A stretch of DNA of 64,000 nucleotides, from contig JABHSK010000007.1 of assembly GCA_018669975.1 (NCBI GenBank), forward strand, positions 128,560 to 192,559, in the 5' to 3' direction. A program made the translations under genes and the position numbers. Positions 16,919 to 25,553 of this stretch are shown here, piece after piece. How positions within the stretch are numbered: position 1 is the first letter of the stretch; each line of letters begins with the position of its first letter. This DNA comes from Candidatus Parcubacteria bacterium (GTDB lineage: Bacteria; Patescibacteria; ABY1; UBA1558; GWA2-36-10). Under the pieces are notes generated by a model that worked only from the letters and a program-made list of their open reading frames with translations, did no database searches and was not told where the DNA came from.

Positions 16919-18418
16919 ATGGAGAAAAATCAAAAATCAGAGATTGATATCAATGATGAATATCAACAACGTTTAGCTAAGTTAGCAAGTCTAAAAAAAC
17001 AGGGCATAGACCCATATCCAGCTAGGACAAATAAAAATACAACAGTAGCTGATTTTTTGAATGATTTTGATAAGTTATTCAAAAGTCAAAAAGTAATAAT
17101 TGTAGCTGGGCGCATTACTAGTTTAAGGATGCAGGGTGGTTCTTGTTTTTTGAATATTGAAGATTATTCTGGTAAAGTGCAGATTTTTTTACGAAAAGAT
17201 CAGGTTGGCGCAGAGGAGTATAAAATTTTCAAAGAAAATTACGATTTAGGAGATTTTGTAGAATTTTCTGGCAAAGCTTTTGAGACCAGGACTAAAGAGC
17301 CAACTTTATTGGCAGACAAGTTTATTATTTTAAGTAAAACTTTATTGCCGCTGCCAGATCAATACTATGGCCTTAAGGACCCAGATCTAAGATATAGAAA
17401 AAGATATTTAGATTTACTGATTAATCCAGAGGTCAAGCAGACTTTTGCTTTGCGTAGTCAAATTATAAAATTAACTAGACAGTATTTTGACAAACACGAT
17501 TTCATGGAGGTTGATACTCCGGTTTTGCAGAGTGTAGCTGGGGGGGCCACTGCCCAACCATTTGTTACTCATCACAATGCTTTGGATATGGATTTGTATT
17601 TGCGAGTGGCTCCTGAGCTTTATTTGAAACGTTTGATTATTGGTGGTTATGATAAAGTTTATGAGATTGCCAGGTGTTTCCGTAATGAAGGTATCGATCA
17701 TCAACATAATCCAGAGTTTACTCAAATTGAAGCTTATTGGGCATATCAGGATTATGATTTCTTGATGAAGTTTACGGAAAACTTTTTTGAATTTTTAGTT
17801 AAAGAAATTAACAACGGGGATACTAAAATTAAGAATGGTAAAGATACTATAGACTTTAAGACTCCTTATCCACGTTTAGATTTCAAAGAAGAGCTAGATA
17901 AAGCACTGAAGATTGATCTAGATAAGACTAATGACAAGGATTTGATAGCTATAGCCAAGAAAGCTAAATTACCAGTAGACTCGACTTGGGGTCGGGGTAA
18001 GCTTTTGGATGAGTTGTATAAAAAATTTGTACGCTTAAAAATTACTCAGCCAGCTTTTATTATCAATCATCCTTTAGAGCTTTCGCCACTATCTAAAAAG
18101 ATTCCAGATAGAGAGAATTATGTAGAAAGGTTTCAATTGGTAGTGAAAACAGCTGAAATGTGTAATGCTTTTTCTGAGCTTAATGATGCACTAGATCAAG
18201 AAGAGCGTTTTGTAGAGCAAAAAAAACTACGTGAAGCTGGTGATGAGGAAGCTCAGGGTGCTGACGCTGAATTTGTTGAAGCACTCAAACATGGCATGCC
18301 ACCAACAGCTGGAATTGGTATTGGTATAGACAGGCTGGTAATGATGTTGGGTGACATAGAAAACATCAAGGAAGTTATTTTATTCCCAACTATGAGACCA
18401 AAGAATGAAGATAAATAA
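16919..18418 (+). CDS. lysS: Lysyl-tRNA synthetase, class II
   Basis: LysRS charges tRNA-Lys. The 499 residues hold an N-terminal OB-fold anticodon domain (about 55-150, with IIVAGRITSLRMQGG) and a class II core: motif 1 around SQIIKLTRQYFDKHDFMEVDTP, motif 2 FRNEGIDHQHNPEFTQIEAY, and motif 3 GIGIGIDRLVMMLGD near 470. Length matches bacterial LysU/LysS. No Shine-Dalgarno site precedes the ATG. The 3' end overlaps rdgB by 14 bases. Confidence 0.96.
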   Translation: MEKNQKSEIDINDEYQQRLAKLASLKKQGIDPYPARTNKNTTVADFLNDFDKLFKSQKVIIVAGRITSLRMQGGSCFLNIEDYSGKVQIFLRKDQVGAEEYKIFKENYDLGDFVEFSGKAFETRTKEPTLLADKFIILSKTLLPLPDQYYGLKDPDLRYRKRYLDLLINPEVKQTFALRSQIIKLTRQYFDKHDFMEVDTPVLQSVAGGATAQPFVTHHNALDMDLYLRVAPELYLKRLIIGGYDKVYEIARCFRNEGIDHQHNPEFTQIEAYWAYQDYDFLMKFTENFFEFLVKEINNGDTKIKNGKDTIDFKTPYPRLDFKEELDKALKIDLDKTNDKDLIAIAKKAKLPVDSTWGRGKLLDELYKKFVRLKITQPAFIINHPLELSPLSKKIPDRENYVERFQLVVKTAEMCNAFSELNDALDQEERFVEQKKLREAGDEEAQGADAEFVEALKHGMPPTAGIGIGIDRLVMMLGDIENIKEVILFPTMRPKNEDK

Positions 18419-19007
18419 ACTTTTAGTAGCTACTCATAATCCTGGAAAGTTTGTCGAAATAAAACGACAACTAACTGATTTGGGCATAGAGGTTGTTTCA
18501 CTTAAGGATGTCGGGATCGATCAGGACTTTGAAGAGACCGGTAATACTTTTGAAGACAATGCACGTGGTAAGGCTAGATTTTATTATAAATTGGCAGGCA
18601 TACCAACCATAGCGGATGATTCTGGATTAGAGGTGGATGCTTTGGGTGGAGAACCCGGAGTGAAATCACGCCGTTGGCCTGGTTATGAAGCTGGAGATCA
18701 AGAGTTGTTAGATCTGTTAGTTAATAAATTAAAAGGTGTGCCTTGGGAAAAGAGAACGGCTACCTTTATAGCTACTGCAGTGATTATTGATGGTGATAAA
18801 GAAATAGTAACTAGAGGGGAGAACAGGGGTAAAATTGGCTTAAAGTTAGCTTGTCCAATAAAACCAGGGATACCGTGGGCTTCAATATTTTATCCAGAGG
18901 GGCACGATAAGGTTTTCTCTCAATTAAGTATTGATGATAAAAATAAAATTAGCCATCGCGGCAAAGCATTAAATAAAGTAATTAAAGAATTAAAAGAAAA
19001 TGATTAA
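18405..19007 (+). CDS. rdgB: XTP/dITP pyrophosphatase (RdgB/HAM1 family)
   Basis: Removes non-canonical purine triphosphates (ITP, XTP, dITP) from the nucleotide pool. The 200-residue sequence has the family start LLVATHNPGKFVEIKRQL, ETGNTFEDNARGKA, the catalytic ADDSGLEVDALGGEPGVKS, GIPWASIFYPEGHDKVFS and the end KNKISHRGKAL. It overlaps lysS at the 5' end and the lipoprotein gene by eight bases at the 3' end, so it is within an operon. Confidence 0.94.
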   Translation: MKINKLLVATHNPGKFVEIKRQLTDLGIEVVSLKDVGIDQDFEETGNTFEDNARGKARFYYKLAGIPTIADDSGLEVDALGGEPGVKSRRWPGYEAGDQELLDLLVNKLKGVPWEKRTATFIATAVIIDGDKEIVTRGENRGKIGLKLACPIKPGIPWASIFYPEGHDKVFSQLSIDDKNKISHRGKALNKVIKELKEND

Positions 19008-19749
19008 AAAACTATTTTTATTGACCGCTCTAGTATTCATTTTTAGCGGTTGTAGTGCAACTCAACAAACAAAGGTGACAGAGGATTGTCGATCAATTAC
19101 CAACTTAGATCAATGTGTAGAGTCGGATTGTGTGGTTTGTCCACCATGCGCGGCTTGTAGTTCGCTTAGTTGTCAAACAGAGGAGTTTTGTGCGGATTTA
19201 GGTCCAGGTTTCGATAATGAATGGTATAAAAATATTCAACAAAATATAATTGATACAAATAAAACAATGGATGCAATAATTAAAACCAATAAAGGGGATA
19301 TTAAGATTGAGCTTCATGCTGGTAAAACCCCAAAGACAGTAGACAATTTTGTTAAATTGTCAAAGGAAGGATTTTACGATGGTATTTATTTTCATCGAGT
19401 AATTCCTGATTTTATGATTCAAACTGGAGACCCTCAAGCTAAAGGTACCCCAGGAGTAGATTTTTCATTTGAACGGGATGGTAGTGGTTTACCTATAGCT
19501 GGCACCGGTGGACCTGGTTATAAATTTGCTGATGAATTTCAGCCTGATCTTAAACACGATGTTCCGGGTATAGTTTCAATGGCTAACTCAGGTCCAGGTA
19601 CCAATGGTTCGCAATTTTTCATTACTCACGTGGCTACACCTTGGTTAGACAATATGCACACTGTCTTCGGTAGAGTGCTAGAAGGACAGGATATAGTAGA
19701 TAGTATTGTTCAAGGTGATAAAATAGAAGGTATTATCATTAATGAATAA
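19000..19749 (+). CDS. Cyclophilin-type peptidyl-prolyl isomerase, cysteine-rich lipoprotein
   Basis: The 249 residues start with a lipoprotein signal (lipobox FSGC, Cys18), so the protein is probably lipid-anchored outside the cytoplasmic membrane. Residues 30-64 are a compact segment with eight cysteines (30, 39, 44, 47, 50, 53, 58, 64), including CVVCPPCAAC. A full cyclophilin domain follows from about 92: FYDGIYFHRVIPDFMIQTGDP, PGIVSMANSGPGTNGSQFFI, LDNMHTVFGRV, with the catalytic Arg in FHRV. It would assist folding of exported proteins. The cysteine block is unusual and may be a disulfide knob or metal site. Confidence 0.9.
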   Translation: MIKKLFLLTALVFIFSGCSATQQTKVTEDCRSITNLDQCVESDCVVCPPCAACSSLSCQTEEFCADLGPGFDNEWYKNIQQNIIDTNKTMDAIIKTNKGDIKIELHAGKTPKTVDNFVKLSKEGFYDGIYFHRVIPDFMIQTGDPQAKGTPGVDFSFERDGSGLPIAGTGGPGYKFADEFQPDLKHDVPGIVSMANSGPGTNGSQFFITHVATPWLDNMHTVFGRVLEGQDIVDSIVQGDKIEGIIINE

Positions 19750-19751
19750 TT

Positions 19752-20999
19752 ATGTTGGACATAAAATATATCAGGGACAATCAAAATGAGGTAGAGCAAG
19801 CTCTACTCAAACGTATAGACAAGAAGAATTTGGACCTGAATAAAATTTTAAAATTAGACGATCAGCGTCGAGAAATTATAGTTAAAGTAGATGAGTTAAA
19901 AGCTGAACGTAATAAATTTTCTAAAACTAAACCTGATGCAAAAACCATCAAGGCTATGAAAAAGCTTGGTGAAGATATTAAAGTTTTAGATAGAGATCTG
20001 AATTCTGCGGAGGCTACTTTAAATGAAGTTTTGGCAGCGTTACCAAATATCCCAGCTGATGATGTAGTAGCTGGTGGCAAAGAAAATAATAAAATTATCA
20101 AGACTTTTGGTGAGCAAACAAAGTTTGATTTTGAGCCAAAAAATCATGTTGATTTAGCTACTGATTTAGGGTTAATTGATTATGAGCGAGCAGCTAAGAT
20201 GTCTGGTGCTGGTTTTTGGACTTATGTTGGTGATGGTGCATTATTAGAGTGGGCATTGCTCAATTATTTTATTGATTTTCATCGTAGTCATCCAGAGTAT
20301 AGATTCATGATTCCGCCTTATATGTTGAATGAAAATTCTGCTTATATTTCTGGTCATTTGCCAAAATTTAAAGATGATTTATTTTGGGCAGAAAAAGATA
20401 AATTATGCTTTAATGCTACTTCTGAGATGATGTTAGGCAATTATCATGCTGGTGAAATGATTAACCGGAAAGATTTACCATTGAAGTATTATGCTTTTTC
20501 AACTTGCTTCCGTCGTGAAGCTGGAGCCTATCGAACAGAGGAGAGGGGAATGATTCGCGGACATCAGTTTAATAAGATTGAGATGTTTCAATTTACTTTG
20601 CCAGAAGAATCTTGGGCAGCTTTTGATGAGTTACTAGACTATGGTGAGAAGTTGGTAGAAGGACTAGGCCTTCATTATAATACAGTTCAGCTAGCAGCTG
20701 GTGATTGTAGTGCTGCTATGGCCAAGACAATTGATTTGGAGGTTTGGATACCAAGCATGAAAGGGTATAAGGAGGTGTCTAGTGTATCCAATGCCTTAGA
20801 CTATCAAGCTAGGCGTGGTAATATCCGTTTTAAAGATGTGGATAATAAGAATAAGTTTTTACATACTCTGAATGCATCAGGCTTAGCTACTAGTAGAGTA
20901 TTTCCAGCTATTTTAGAACAGAATCAGCAAGCGGATGGTTCAGTGTTGATACCAAAAGTTTTGCAGAAGTATATGGGTAAAAAAGTATTAAAGAAATAA
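19752..20999 (+). CDS. serS: Seryl-tRNA synthetase
   Basis: SerRS charges tRNA-Ser and begins with MLDIKYIRDNQNEVEQALLK, the start of the long antiparallel coiled-coil tRNA-binding arm (about 25-105). The class II core follows: motif 2 CFRREAGAYRTEERGMIRGH, EVSSVSNALDYQARR, and motif 3 LNASGLATSRVFPAILEQNQ. 415 residues is the normal length. The stop is directly followed by the alr ATG. Confidence 0.96.
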   Translation: MLDIKYIRDNQNEVEQALLKRIDKKNLDLNKILKLDDQRREIIVKVDELKAERNKFSKTKPDAKTIKAMKKLGEDIKVLDRDLNSAEATLNEVLAALPNIPADDVVAGGKENNKIIKTFGEQTKFDFEPKNHVDLATDLGLIDYERAAKMSGAGFWTYVGDGALLEWALLNYFIDFHRSHPEYRFMIPPYMLNENSAYISGHLPKFKDDLFWAEKDKLCFNATSEMMLGNYHAGEMINRKDLPLKYYAFSTCFRREAGAYRTEERGMIRGHQFNKIEMFQFTLPEESWAAFDELLDYGEKLVEGLGLHYNTVQLAAGDCSAAMAKTIDLEVWIPSMKGYKEVSSVSNALDYQARRGNIRFKDVDNKNKFLHTLNASGLATSRVFPAILEQNQQADGSVLIPKVLQKYMGKKVLKK

Positions 21000-22112
21000 A
21001 TGCCGTTGACCTGGATAGAAATAAATAAAAAGAATCTTGAACATAATTTGAAGCAATTCAATAAAGTTGCTAATCATTCAGAGCTTTGGCCAGTGGTCAA
21101 AAGCAATGCTTATGGTCACGGATTGGTAGAGGTTATTAAAATTTTAGATAAAGACAAGAATGCTAACGGTTTTATGGTTGTTAATTTAGGAGAAGCTTTA
21201 CAGGCAGCTAAATTAACTAAAAAGCCAATTATGATTTTGAGTTATTTTTCTATGGATGAGGATTTACTCAAAAAAGTAATCCACAAAAAAATATCTTTGC
21301 CAGTTTATGATTTAGATATGGTTGACTATCTAGAACATCTAGGTAAGAAGCTAAAGGCTAAATTTTCTATCAATATAAAAATAGATTGTGGTACTTCAAG
21401 ATTAGGCTTTAAAGCAGAAGAGGCAGAGGACGCCATAGAATACATAACCAAGAAAAAGAATTTACGTTTGCATAGTATTTTTACTCATTATGCTGAATCA
21501 GAGGCAGAAGATAAGAGTTTTACTTTGCAGCAGTTTAGTGCTTTTAATGAAATAGCCGGCAAGTATTTTGATATCAAAATGCATTCCGCTTGTTCAGCCT
21601 CAGCTATTAGTATGCCGGAAACTCAACAAGATCTTGTGCGAGTTGGGATTTCTCTCTATGGTTTGTGGCCTAGCCAGGCAACACGTCAACGTGGAGAAAA
21701 AGTAGGTATTAAGTTGCATCCGGTCATGTCTTTAAAAACCAAGATTGTGCAGATTAAAGATTTGAAAAAAGGAGAGAGCGTTGGTTATAATAGGACTTAT
21801 AGCTGCACCAAGGCTTGCAAGCTAGCAGTTTTGCCTATTGGCTACAATGAGGGTTATAGTCGTTTGTTTTCTAATAAAGCTAAAGTACTCATCAAGGGTA
21901 AGAGATATTTAGTTCGTGGAAATATTTGTATGAATCTGACCATGGTAGAATTACCAGCTAATACAAACATCAAAGTAGGGGAGCAGGTAACATTGCTAGG
22001 TCATGACGGACGTGATGATATTAGTGCTGAAGAGTTAGCGGAGTTATCACAAACTATTAATTACGAAGTTGTTACTAAAATAAAAAAAGATTTACCTAGA
22101 GTAATCGTTTGA
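21000..22112 (+). CDS. alr: Alanine racemase
   Basis: PLP enzyme making D-alanine for peptidoglycan. The PLP lysine is Lys34 in PVVKSNAYGHGL; the second catalytic base is the Tyr in GESVGYNRTY (about 260-269). KIDCGTSRLGF and the C-terminal beta domain with RGNICMNLTMVEL complete the picture. 370 residues, standard. Its presence with murB, murC and murG points to a complete peptidoglycan route. Confidence 0.95.
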   Translation: MPLTWIEINKKNLEHNLKQFNKVANHSELWPVVKSNAYGHGLVEVIKILDKDKNANGFMVVNLGEALQAAKLTKKPIMILSYFSMDEDLLKKVIHKKISLPVYDLDMVDYLEHLGKKLKAKFSINIKIDCGTSRLGFKAEEAEDAIEYITKKKNLRLHSIFTHYAESEAEDKSFTLQQFSAFNEIAGKYFDIKMHSACSASAISMPETQQDLVRVGISLYGLWPSQATRQRGEKVGIKLHPVMSLKTKIVQIKDLKKGESVGYNRTYSCTKACKLAVLPIGYNEGYSRLFSNKAKVLIKGKRYLVRGNICMNLTMVELPANTNIKVGEQVTLLGHDGRDDISAEELAELSQTINYEVVTKIKKDLPRVIV

Positions 22113-22163
22113 TAATTAATATTAAACGACACATAGATAATAAAGCAAAGTAGGGTAGAGTGT

Positions 22164-22994
22164 ATGATGTCTAGAATAAGATCAAATCAAGTTTGGAAAA
22201 AACACCTGCCGCAAAAGCCACGCCGGGTACAGCGGGGGTACTATACTGACAAAAAGAACAAGCAAAGTAAAACAGTTGTCAGGATTATTTGGGTTATTTT
22301 TATAATTTTATCTTTACAAAGTATTTTTCATATAAAATATTTTAAAGTTGATAATATTAATTTAACAGGCAATAAAGATATTGTCCTGGAAGATATTCAA
22401 ACTAGCTTGCAAGACGAGCTTACAGTCACTAGGTTTTTATTGTTTAAAAATGATAATTACTGGTTGCTTAAAACTGAGCCTATGGAAGAGATTTTGTTGG
22501 CCAATTATAACTTAGATGAGGTAAGAGTCACCAAAAAATTTCCAGATACCTTAGATGTGAGTGTAAAAGAAAAGATTTCTCATTTTATTTGGCAGAAAGA
22601 TGATGCTTTATACCTGTTAGATGCTAAGGGGTCCTTAAATCGTCAAATACGAGCTTTAGATGATAAATACCTTATAATACAGGACTTTCGTGCACGTCGT
22701 CCTGAGGGCGAGATAGTTTTTAACTCTGAGGAGATGAATATTATCAATAAACTATATTTAGCCTGGCAGGATATGATAGCCGATAAAGCTAAACTAGTTA
22801 AAATTAGGCTAGATGACAACTGGGGTTTATTAGAACTGCACACTGATATAGGTTTTTATGTAAAGGTGGATGCCAACGAAGACTTAAAGGAACAAGTAAA
22901 CAATTTGAACCAAGTATTAACAGCTGGAAATATTACAGGAGTAGATGTAGATTATATAGATATACGTTTTGGGGATAAGGTGTATTTTAAGTAA
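22164..22994 (+). CDS. ftsQ: Cell division protein FtsQ/DivIB-like
   Basis: A 276-residue bitopic protein: a basic cytoplasmic tail of about 40 residues, one membrane helix (about 40-57), then a POTRA domain beginning FKVDNINLTGNKDI and a beta domain with VTKKFPDTLDVSVKEKISHFIW, the FtsQ signature pattern. It would link early and late divisome parts outside the membrane. The first of two adjacent ATGs (22164) is given; GGTAGAG lies upstream. FtsQ normally neighbours murB; here the cluster has been split. Confidence 0.87.
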   Translation: MMSRIRSNQVWKKHLPQKPRRVQRGYYTDKKNKQSKTVVRIIWVIFIILSLQSIFHIKYFKVDNINLTGNKDIVLEDIQTSLQDELTVTRFLLFKNDNYWLLKTEPMEEILLANYNLDEVRVTKKFPDTLDVSVKEKISHFIWQKDDALYLLDAKGSLNRQIRALDDKYLIIQDFRARRPEGEIVFNSEEMNIINKLYLAWQDMIADKAKLVKIRLDDNWGLLELHTDIGFYVKVDANEDLKEQVNNLNQVLTAGNITGVDVDYIDIRFGDKVYFK

Positions 22995-23104
22995 AAATAC
23001 TAAATAGGGTTAAAGTGGCCTTATTTATATTTATAATACTAATTGAGTATAATAACTCTTACACTCAATTTGACAATATATAAACTAGGTTTTATAATAT
23101 AAAC
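22995..23104 (+). other. Short intergenic region with inverted repeat
   Basis: AATTGAGT (23041-23048) and ACTCAATT (23063-23070) form an inverted repeat with an internal ACTC; it may end the lysS-ftsQ operon. The right arm runs into the xer promoter -35. Confidence 0.45.
23070..23098 (+). promoter_or_regulatory. Perfect consensus promoter of the Xer gene; predicted leaderless start
   Basis: TTGACA (23070-23075), 17-base spacer, TATAAT (23093-23098). Seven bases on from the last T is 23105, the A of the ATG. Confidence 0.85.
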
Positions 23105-24061
23105 ATGGTAAATACTAAAAAAAGACAGACCCTCCCCCTTCTTGATGAGTTTTTGGAAAACATCCAATCTAATAACTACTCTGCTGAGACGGTCTATAAC
23201 TACGAAAGAGATCTAAATACTTTTGAAAATTTTTTGACAGACGATATTAAAACACCGTTTAGCAAAATCACTAAGAGATCAATCATCAAGTTTAAGGCCT
23301 ACCTCTCCTCTACTTCCAGGCAGACAGCCTCCAATGAGTCTGGTCAGAGTCAACTATCAAGTTATAGTATCAACCGCATCCTATCAGCTCTGCGTTCTTA
23401 TTTAAGGTTTTTAGTAGAGATTGATCAAAAAGTACCTGTGCCTGCTGATGCTGTTAAACTTCTTAAAACAGAGAAAAAGTATGGACAGGTACCAGAGATG
23501 TCTGAATTAATAAAATTGATTGAGGCGCCAACCCAGTTTGAGAATGATCCGACTATCAAGTTGCGTAATCGAGCTATGCTGGAGACTTTGTTCGCTACTG
23601 GTATGCGTATTTCTGAATTATTATCACTGAAACGTGAGCAACTAGATAAAACTGGTCGTATCTATGTTATGGGTAAGGGCAAAAAACAACGTTTTGTCTA
23701 TCTAACACCTCGGGCTATTAAACATCTTAAGGATTATTTATCAGCTCGTCATGATGATACTCCCTACTTATTTATCCCTTATCGTGGTCGCAATAATCAG
23801 CAAAAAAATAAGAAAATATCGACCAATTATTTACAATATAAGATAAAGCGCTATCGGGAGCTTTTATCTATTAATATACCGATATCAGCCCATTCTATTC
23901 GGCATAGCTTTGCTACTTATTTAGCAGAAAATGGTGCTAACCCGGCTGCTATTCAAATATTACTAGGACATGAGTCGCTGGATACTACGACGCGTTATGT
24001 GCACGCTTCAGACCGTTATGCTGAAAGGATGCACACTAAGTTTCATCCTCTTAAAAAATAA
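23105..24061 (+). CDS. xerC: Tyrosine recombinase XerC/XerD
   Basis: Xer recombinases resolve chromosome dimers at dif. The 318-residue protein has an N-terminal SAM-like core-binding domain (about 10-115, with SYSINRILSALRSYLRFL) and a catalytic domain with Arg168 (ATGMRISELL), Lys191 region (VMGKGKKQRF), His263/Arg266 (SAHSIRHSFATYLA), His289 (LLGHESL) and the nucleophile Tyr298 (TTTRYVH). All catalytic residues are present. Many CPR genomes carry a single Xer, so C versus D cannot be assigned. It stands alone; no integron or phage genes are nearby, and no dif site was recognised. Confidence 0.92.
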   Translation: MVNTKKRQTLPLLDEFLENIQSNNYSAETVYNYERDLNTFENFLTDDIKTPFSKITKRSIIKFKAYLSSTSRQTASNESGQSQLSSYSINRILSALRSYLRFLVEIDQKVPVPADAVKLLKTEKKYGQVPEMSELIKLIEAPTQFENDPTIKLRNRAMLETLFATGMRISELLSLKREQLDKTGRIYVMGKGKKQRFVYLTPRAIKHLKDYLSARHDDTPYLFIPYRGRNNQQKNKKISTNYLQYKIKRYRELLSINIPISAHSIRHSFATYLAENGANPAAIQILLGHESLDTTTRYVHASDRYAERMHTKFHPLKK

Positions 24062-24063
24062 TA

Positions 24064-24104
24064 TAAAAAAAGAAAAACCCTGTACCAGCTGGTACAGGGT
24101 TGAT
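24064..24104 (-). terminator. Palindromic terminator between xer and the 268-residue gene
   Basis: A perfect 26-base palindrome (24076-24101, arms AACCCTGTACCAG) is preceded on the plus strand by A-rich sequence, i.e. followed by a T-run on the minus strand. It ends the minus gene at 24111 and may also serve xer. Confidence 0.85.
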
Positions 24105-24110
24105 ATTTAT

Positions 24111-24917
24111 TTAGGCAATACTGACATTGGCATTGTCGGTAAAAATCTTACTTTGGGCTTCGGGGCTACTAGGCCAGTTTCGAATAACTTCGTCGATCAG
24201 GCTCATGGCAGTCAGGAAGTCACAGTGGACAGATTGGATACCGAAGCGGTAGCCTTTCTTGTCACCGTCTTCACCAATGAAAGTGATAGACTCTTCTAGT
24301 CCCTCACGTGCACCTTCGACTTTGACCAAAGTAAACACGATTCTGCCGGCGGAGACCAGGCTACGCATTGCGACATTGCCGAATTGGCCACTCATACCAC
24401 ACTTGTCCGAAGCATCGATGACTTTCAGTAGTCCGTTTTCATAGACCTGGCGTAGGAAACAATCCCAGGCCTTACTCAGGACAGTCGTCTCGGCGAAGAA
24501 ATATGATTCAATATTGTGGCGGACATTGGCGCCCATGCTTCGATATTCCATATCACGCTCAATGGCACTCTCTATTAGGCGTGCCAAGGTGCTGATAGTT
24601 AGGGCTTTTTCGACAGCCTGAAATTGGACATCCAGCAGATCGACGACTTCATCGTTACCGCGTTCGATTGCTTCCAGGTAGTCTTGGCGGCACTTGGCCA
24701 CTACTGAGTGGTCATCGTGTCGGAAGAGTTCCCAGGCATCAGCTAGGATGCGAGGTAGATAGTGAGAGATGCCACAGTGTTTAAAAGTGGTTTCGTCGGC
24801 TACTCTTTCGTCGAGATACCAGCGTAGGAAAAACACAAGATGTTTTTCACCGCGGGTCTGGAAATCTCCAGCATGCAGATAGCCTGATAGGGCTCGAGTG
24901 AGTTCGTTTTTTTGCAA
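24111..24917 (-). CDS. Unknown soluble protein, 268 residues, TTG start
   Basis: Not recognised. The TTG at 24917 is preceded eight bases upstream by GGAGG, which decides the start. The sequence is mostly helical in the first two thirds, with ALSGYLHAGDFQTRGEKHLV, AWELFRHDDHSVVAKC and VEKALTISTLARLIESAIE, and a mixed C-terminal part with FTLVKVEGAREGLEESITFI and GYRFGIQSVHCDFLTA. No signal peptide, membrane segment or known catalytic motif is seen. Codons (CGT, CTG, GTC) are GC-richer than in the flanking xer gene. It has its own promoter (TTGACA at about 25007-25002 on the minus strand) and terminator. Confidence 0.75.
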   Translation of the reverse strand: MQKNELTRALSGYLHAGDFQTRGEKHLVFFLRWYLDERVADETTFKHCGISHYLPRILADAWELFRHDDHSVVAKCRQDYLEAIERGNDEVVDLLDVQFQAVEKALTISTLARLIESAIERDMEYRSMGANVRHNIESYFFAETTVLSKAWDCFLRQVYENGLLKVIDASDKCGMSGQFGNVAMRSLVSAGRIVFTLVKVEGAREGLEESITFIGEDGDKKGYRFGIQSVHCDFLTAMSLIDEVIRNWPSSPEAQSKIFTDNANVSIA

Positions 24918-25009
24918 GGTATTACCTCCAGTTAAAGTACATAGTTGAAGCCAAATATATAGCTCGAATGACAGTTATTTTTACTATGAATATCATTTTT
25001 TGTCAATAA

Positions 25010-25039
25010 TTGACATGTTTTGTTGGTATATGTTAAGAT
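25010..25039 (+). promoter_or_regulatory. Promoter of the 25.05-25.31 kb RNA, back to back with a minus-strand -35
   Basis: TTGACA (25010-25015), 18-base spacer, TAAGAT (25034-25039). The bases just before form TTGACA on the other strand, so two divergent promoters share an inverted -35 pair (TTGTCAATAATTGACA). Confidence 0.65.
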
Positions 25040-25045
25040 ACATTT

Positions 25046-25310
25046 AGCTTTTTTAGAACCTTAATTATACAACAACATGATGGCTGTAGAAGGGAAGGCC
25101 AGTATCTTGGAGACGCTCGGAATGGGTACCCAAAAGGAAGGCCTACGTGGCCCAATTAACCCTAAGGGATTCCGAGCTGTTTTAGGCAAATGTGCCTACC
25201 AACTATGTCCTAGATACCCCCTGATACAGCCACCTATTACCCCCTACCGAACCATTGAGATTTTTCCGCATAACGCTAAAAAGCCTCAATCTCGGTAGGG
25301 GGCTTTTTTT
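25046..25310 (+). ncRNA. Structured RNA candidate, about 265 nt
   Basis: A protein-free unit with promoter, folded body and terminator. Helices seen: P1 GGCTGTA (25082-25088) with TACAGCC (25225-25231); inside it P2 CTCGGAAT (25116-25123) with ATTCCGAG (25169-25176) and hairpin P3 TAGGCA/TGCCTA (25183-25198). The 3' end is a long terminator hairpin with 11-base arms (CCCCCTACCGA at 25240-25250, TCGGTAGGGGG at 25292-25302) and a T-run. It does not show the signatures of tmRNA, RNase P, SRP or 6S RNA that I know. A 73-codon frame runs through all helices and is judged spurious. Confidence 0.65.
25240..25310 (+). terminator. Terminator of the 25.05 kb RNA
   Basis: Eleven-base arms as described for the RNA, inner ATTGAG/CTCAAT helix, then seven T (25304-25310). 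Confidence 0.85.
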
Positions 25311-25553
25311 ATTAACATTTGACAAGATTTTGTTTATATATTAAGTTGAAAGTAGAAGGTATATAGAAAACTGAATAAAAGTTGTAAATCAATACAAATT
25401 ACAAATCGCCAAAAACAAAAATATCTGGTACTTTGACAATCCAGATTGATGATAGATAGCGTTTTAGCCTGTATTGATTTTTTGTTTCCTGTCACCCCAC
25501 CACACCCAAATTTCCGACATGGTGTCGGAATACAACCAGAAAGGTGGTTCATC
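25311..25553 (+). promoter_or_regulatory. Promoter and long leader with hairpin before the 141-residue membrane gene
   Basis: TTGACA (25319-25324), 17-base spacer, TAAGTT (25342-25347) gives a start near 25354 and a leader of about 200 bases. It contains a second TTGACA (25433-25438) with poor -10 and a perfect hairpin TTCCGACA/TGTCGGAA (25512-25529) just before the AAAGGTGG ribosome site, a place where it could control translation. Confidence 0.45.

Noticed and set aside
23105..24061. Integrase of a mobile element
   Set aside because: No att repeats, cargo or phage genes nearby; the sequence fits a chromosomal Xer.
25077..25298. 73-codon frame on the plus strand
   Set aside because: It crosses all helices of the structured RNA and most of the terminator arms, has no Shine-Dalgarno site and its product looks random.
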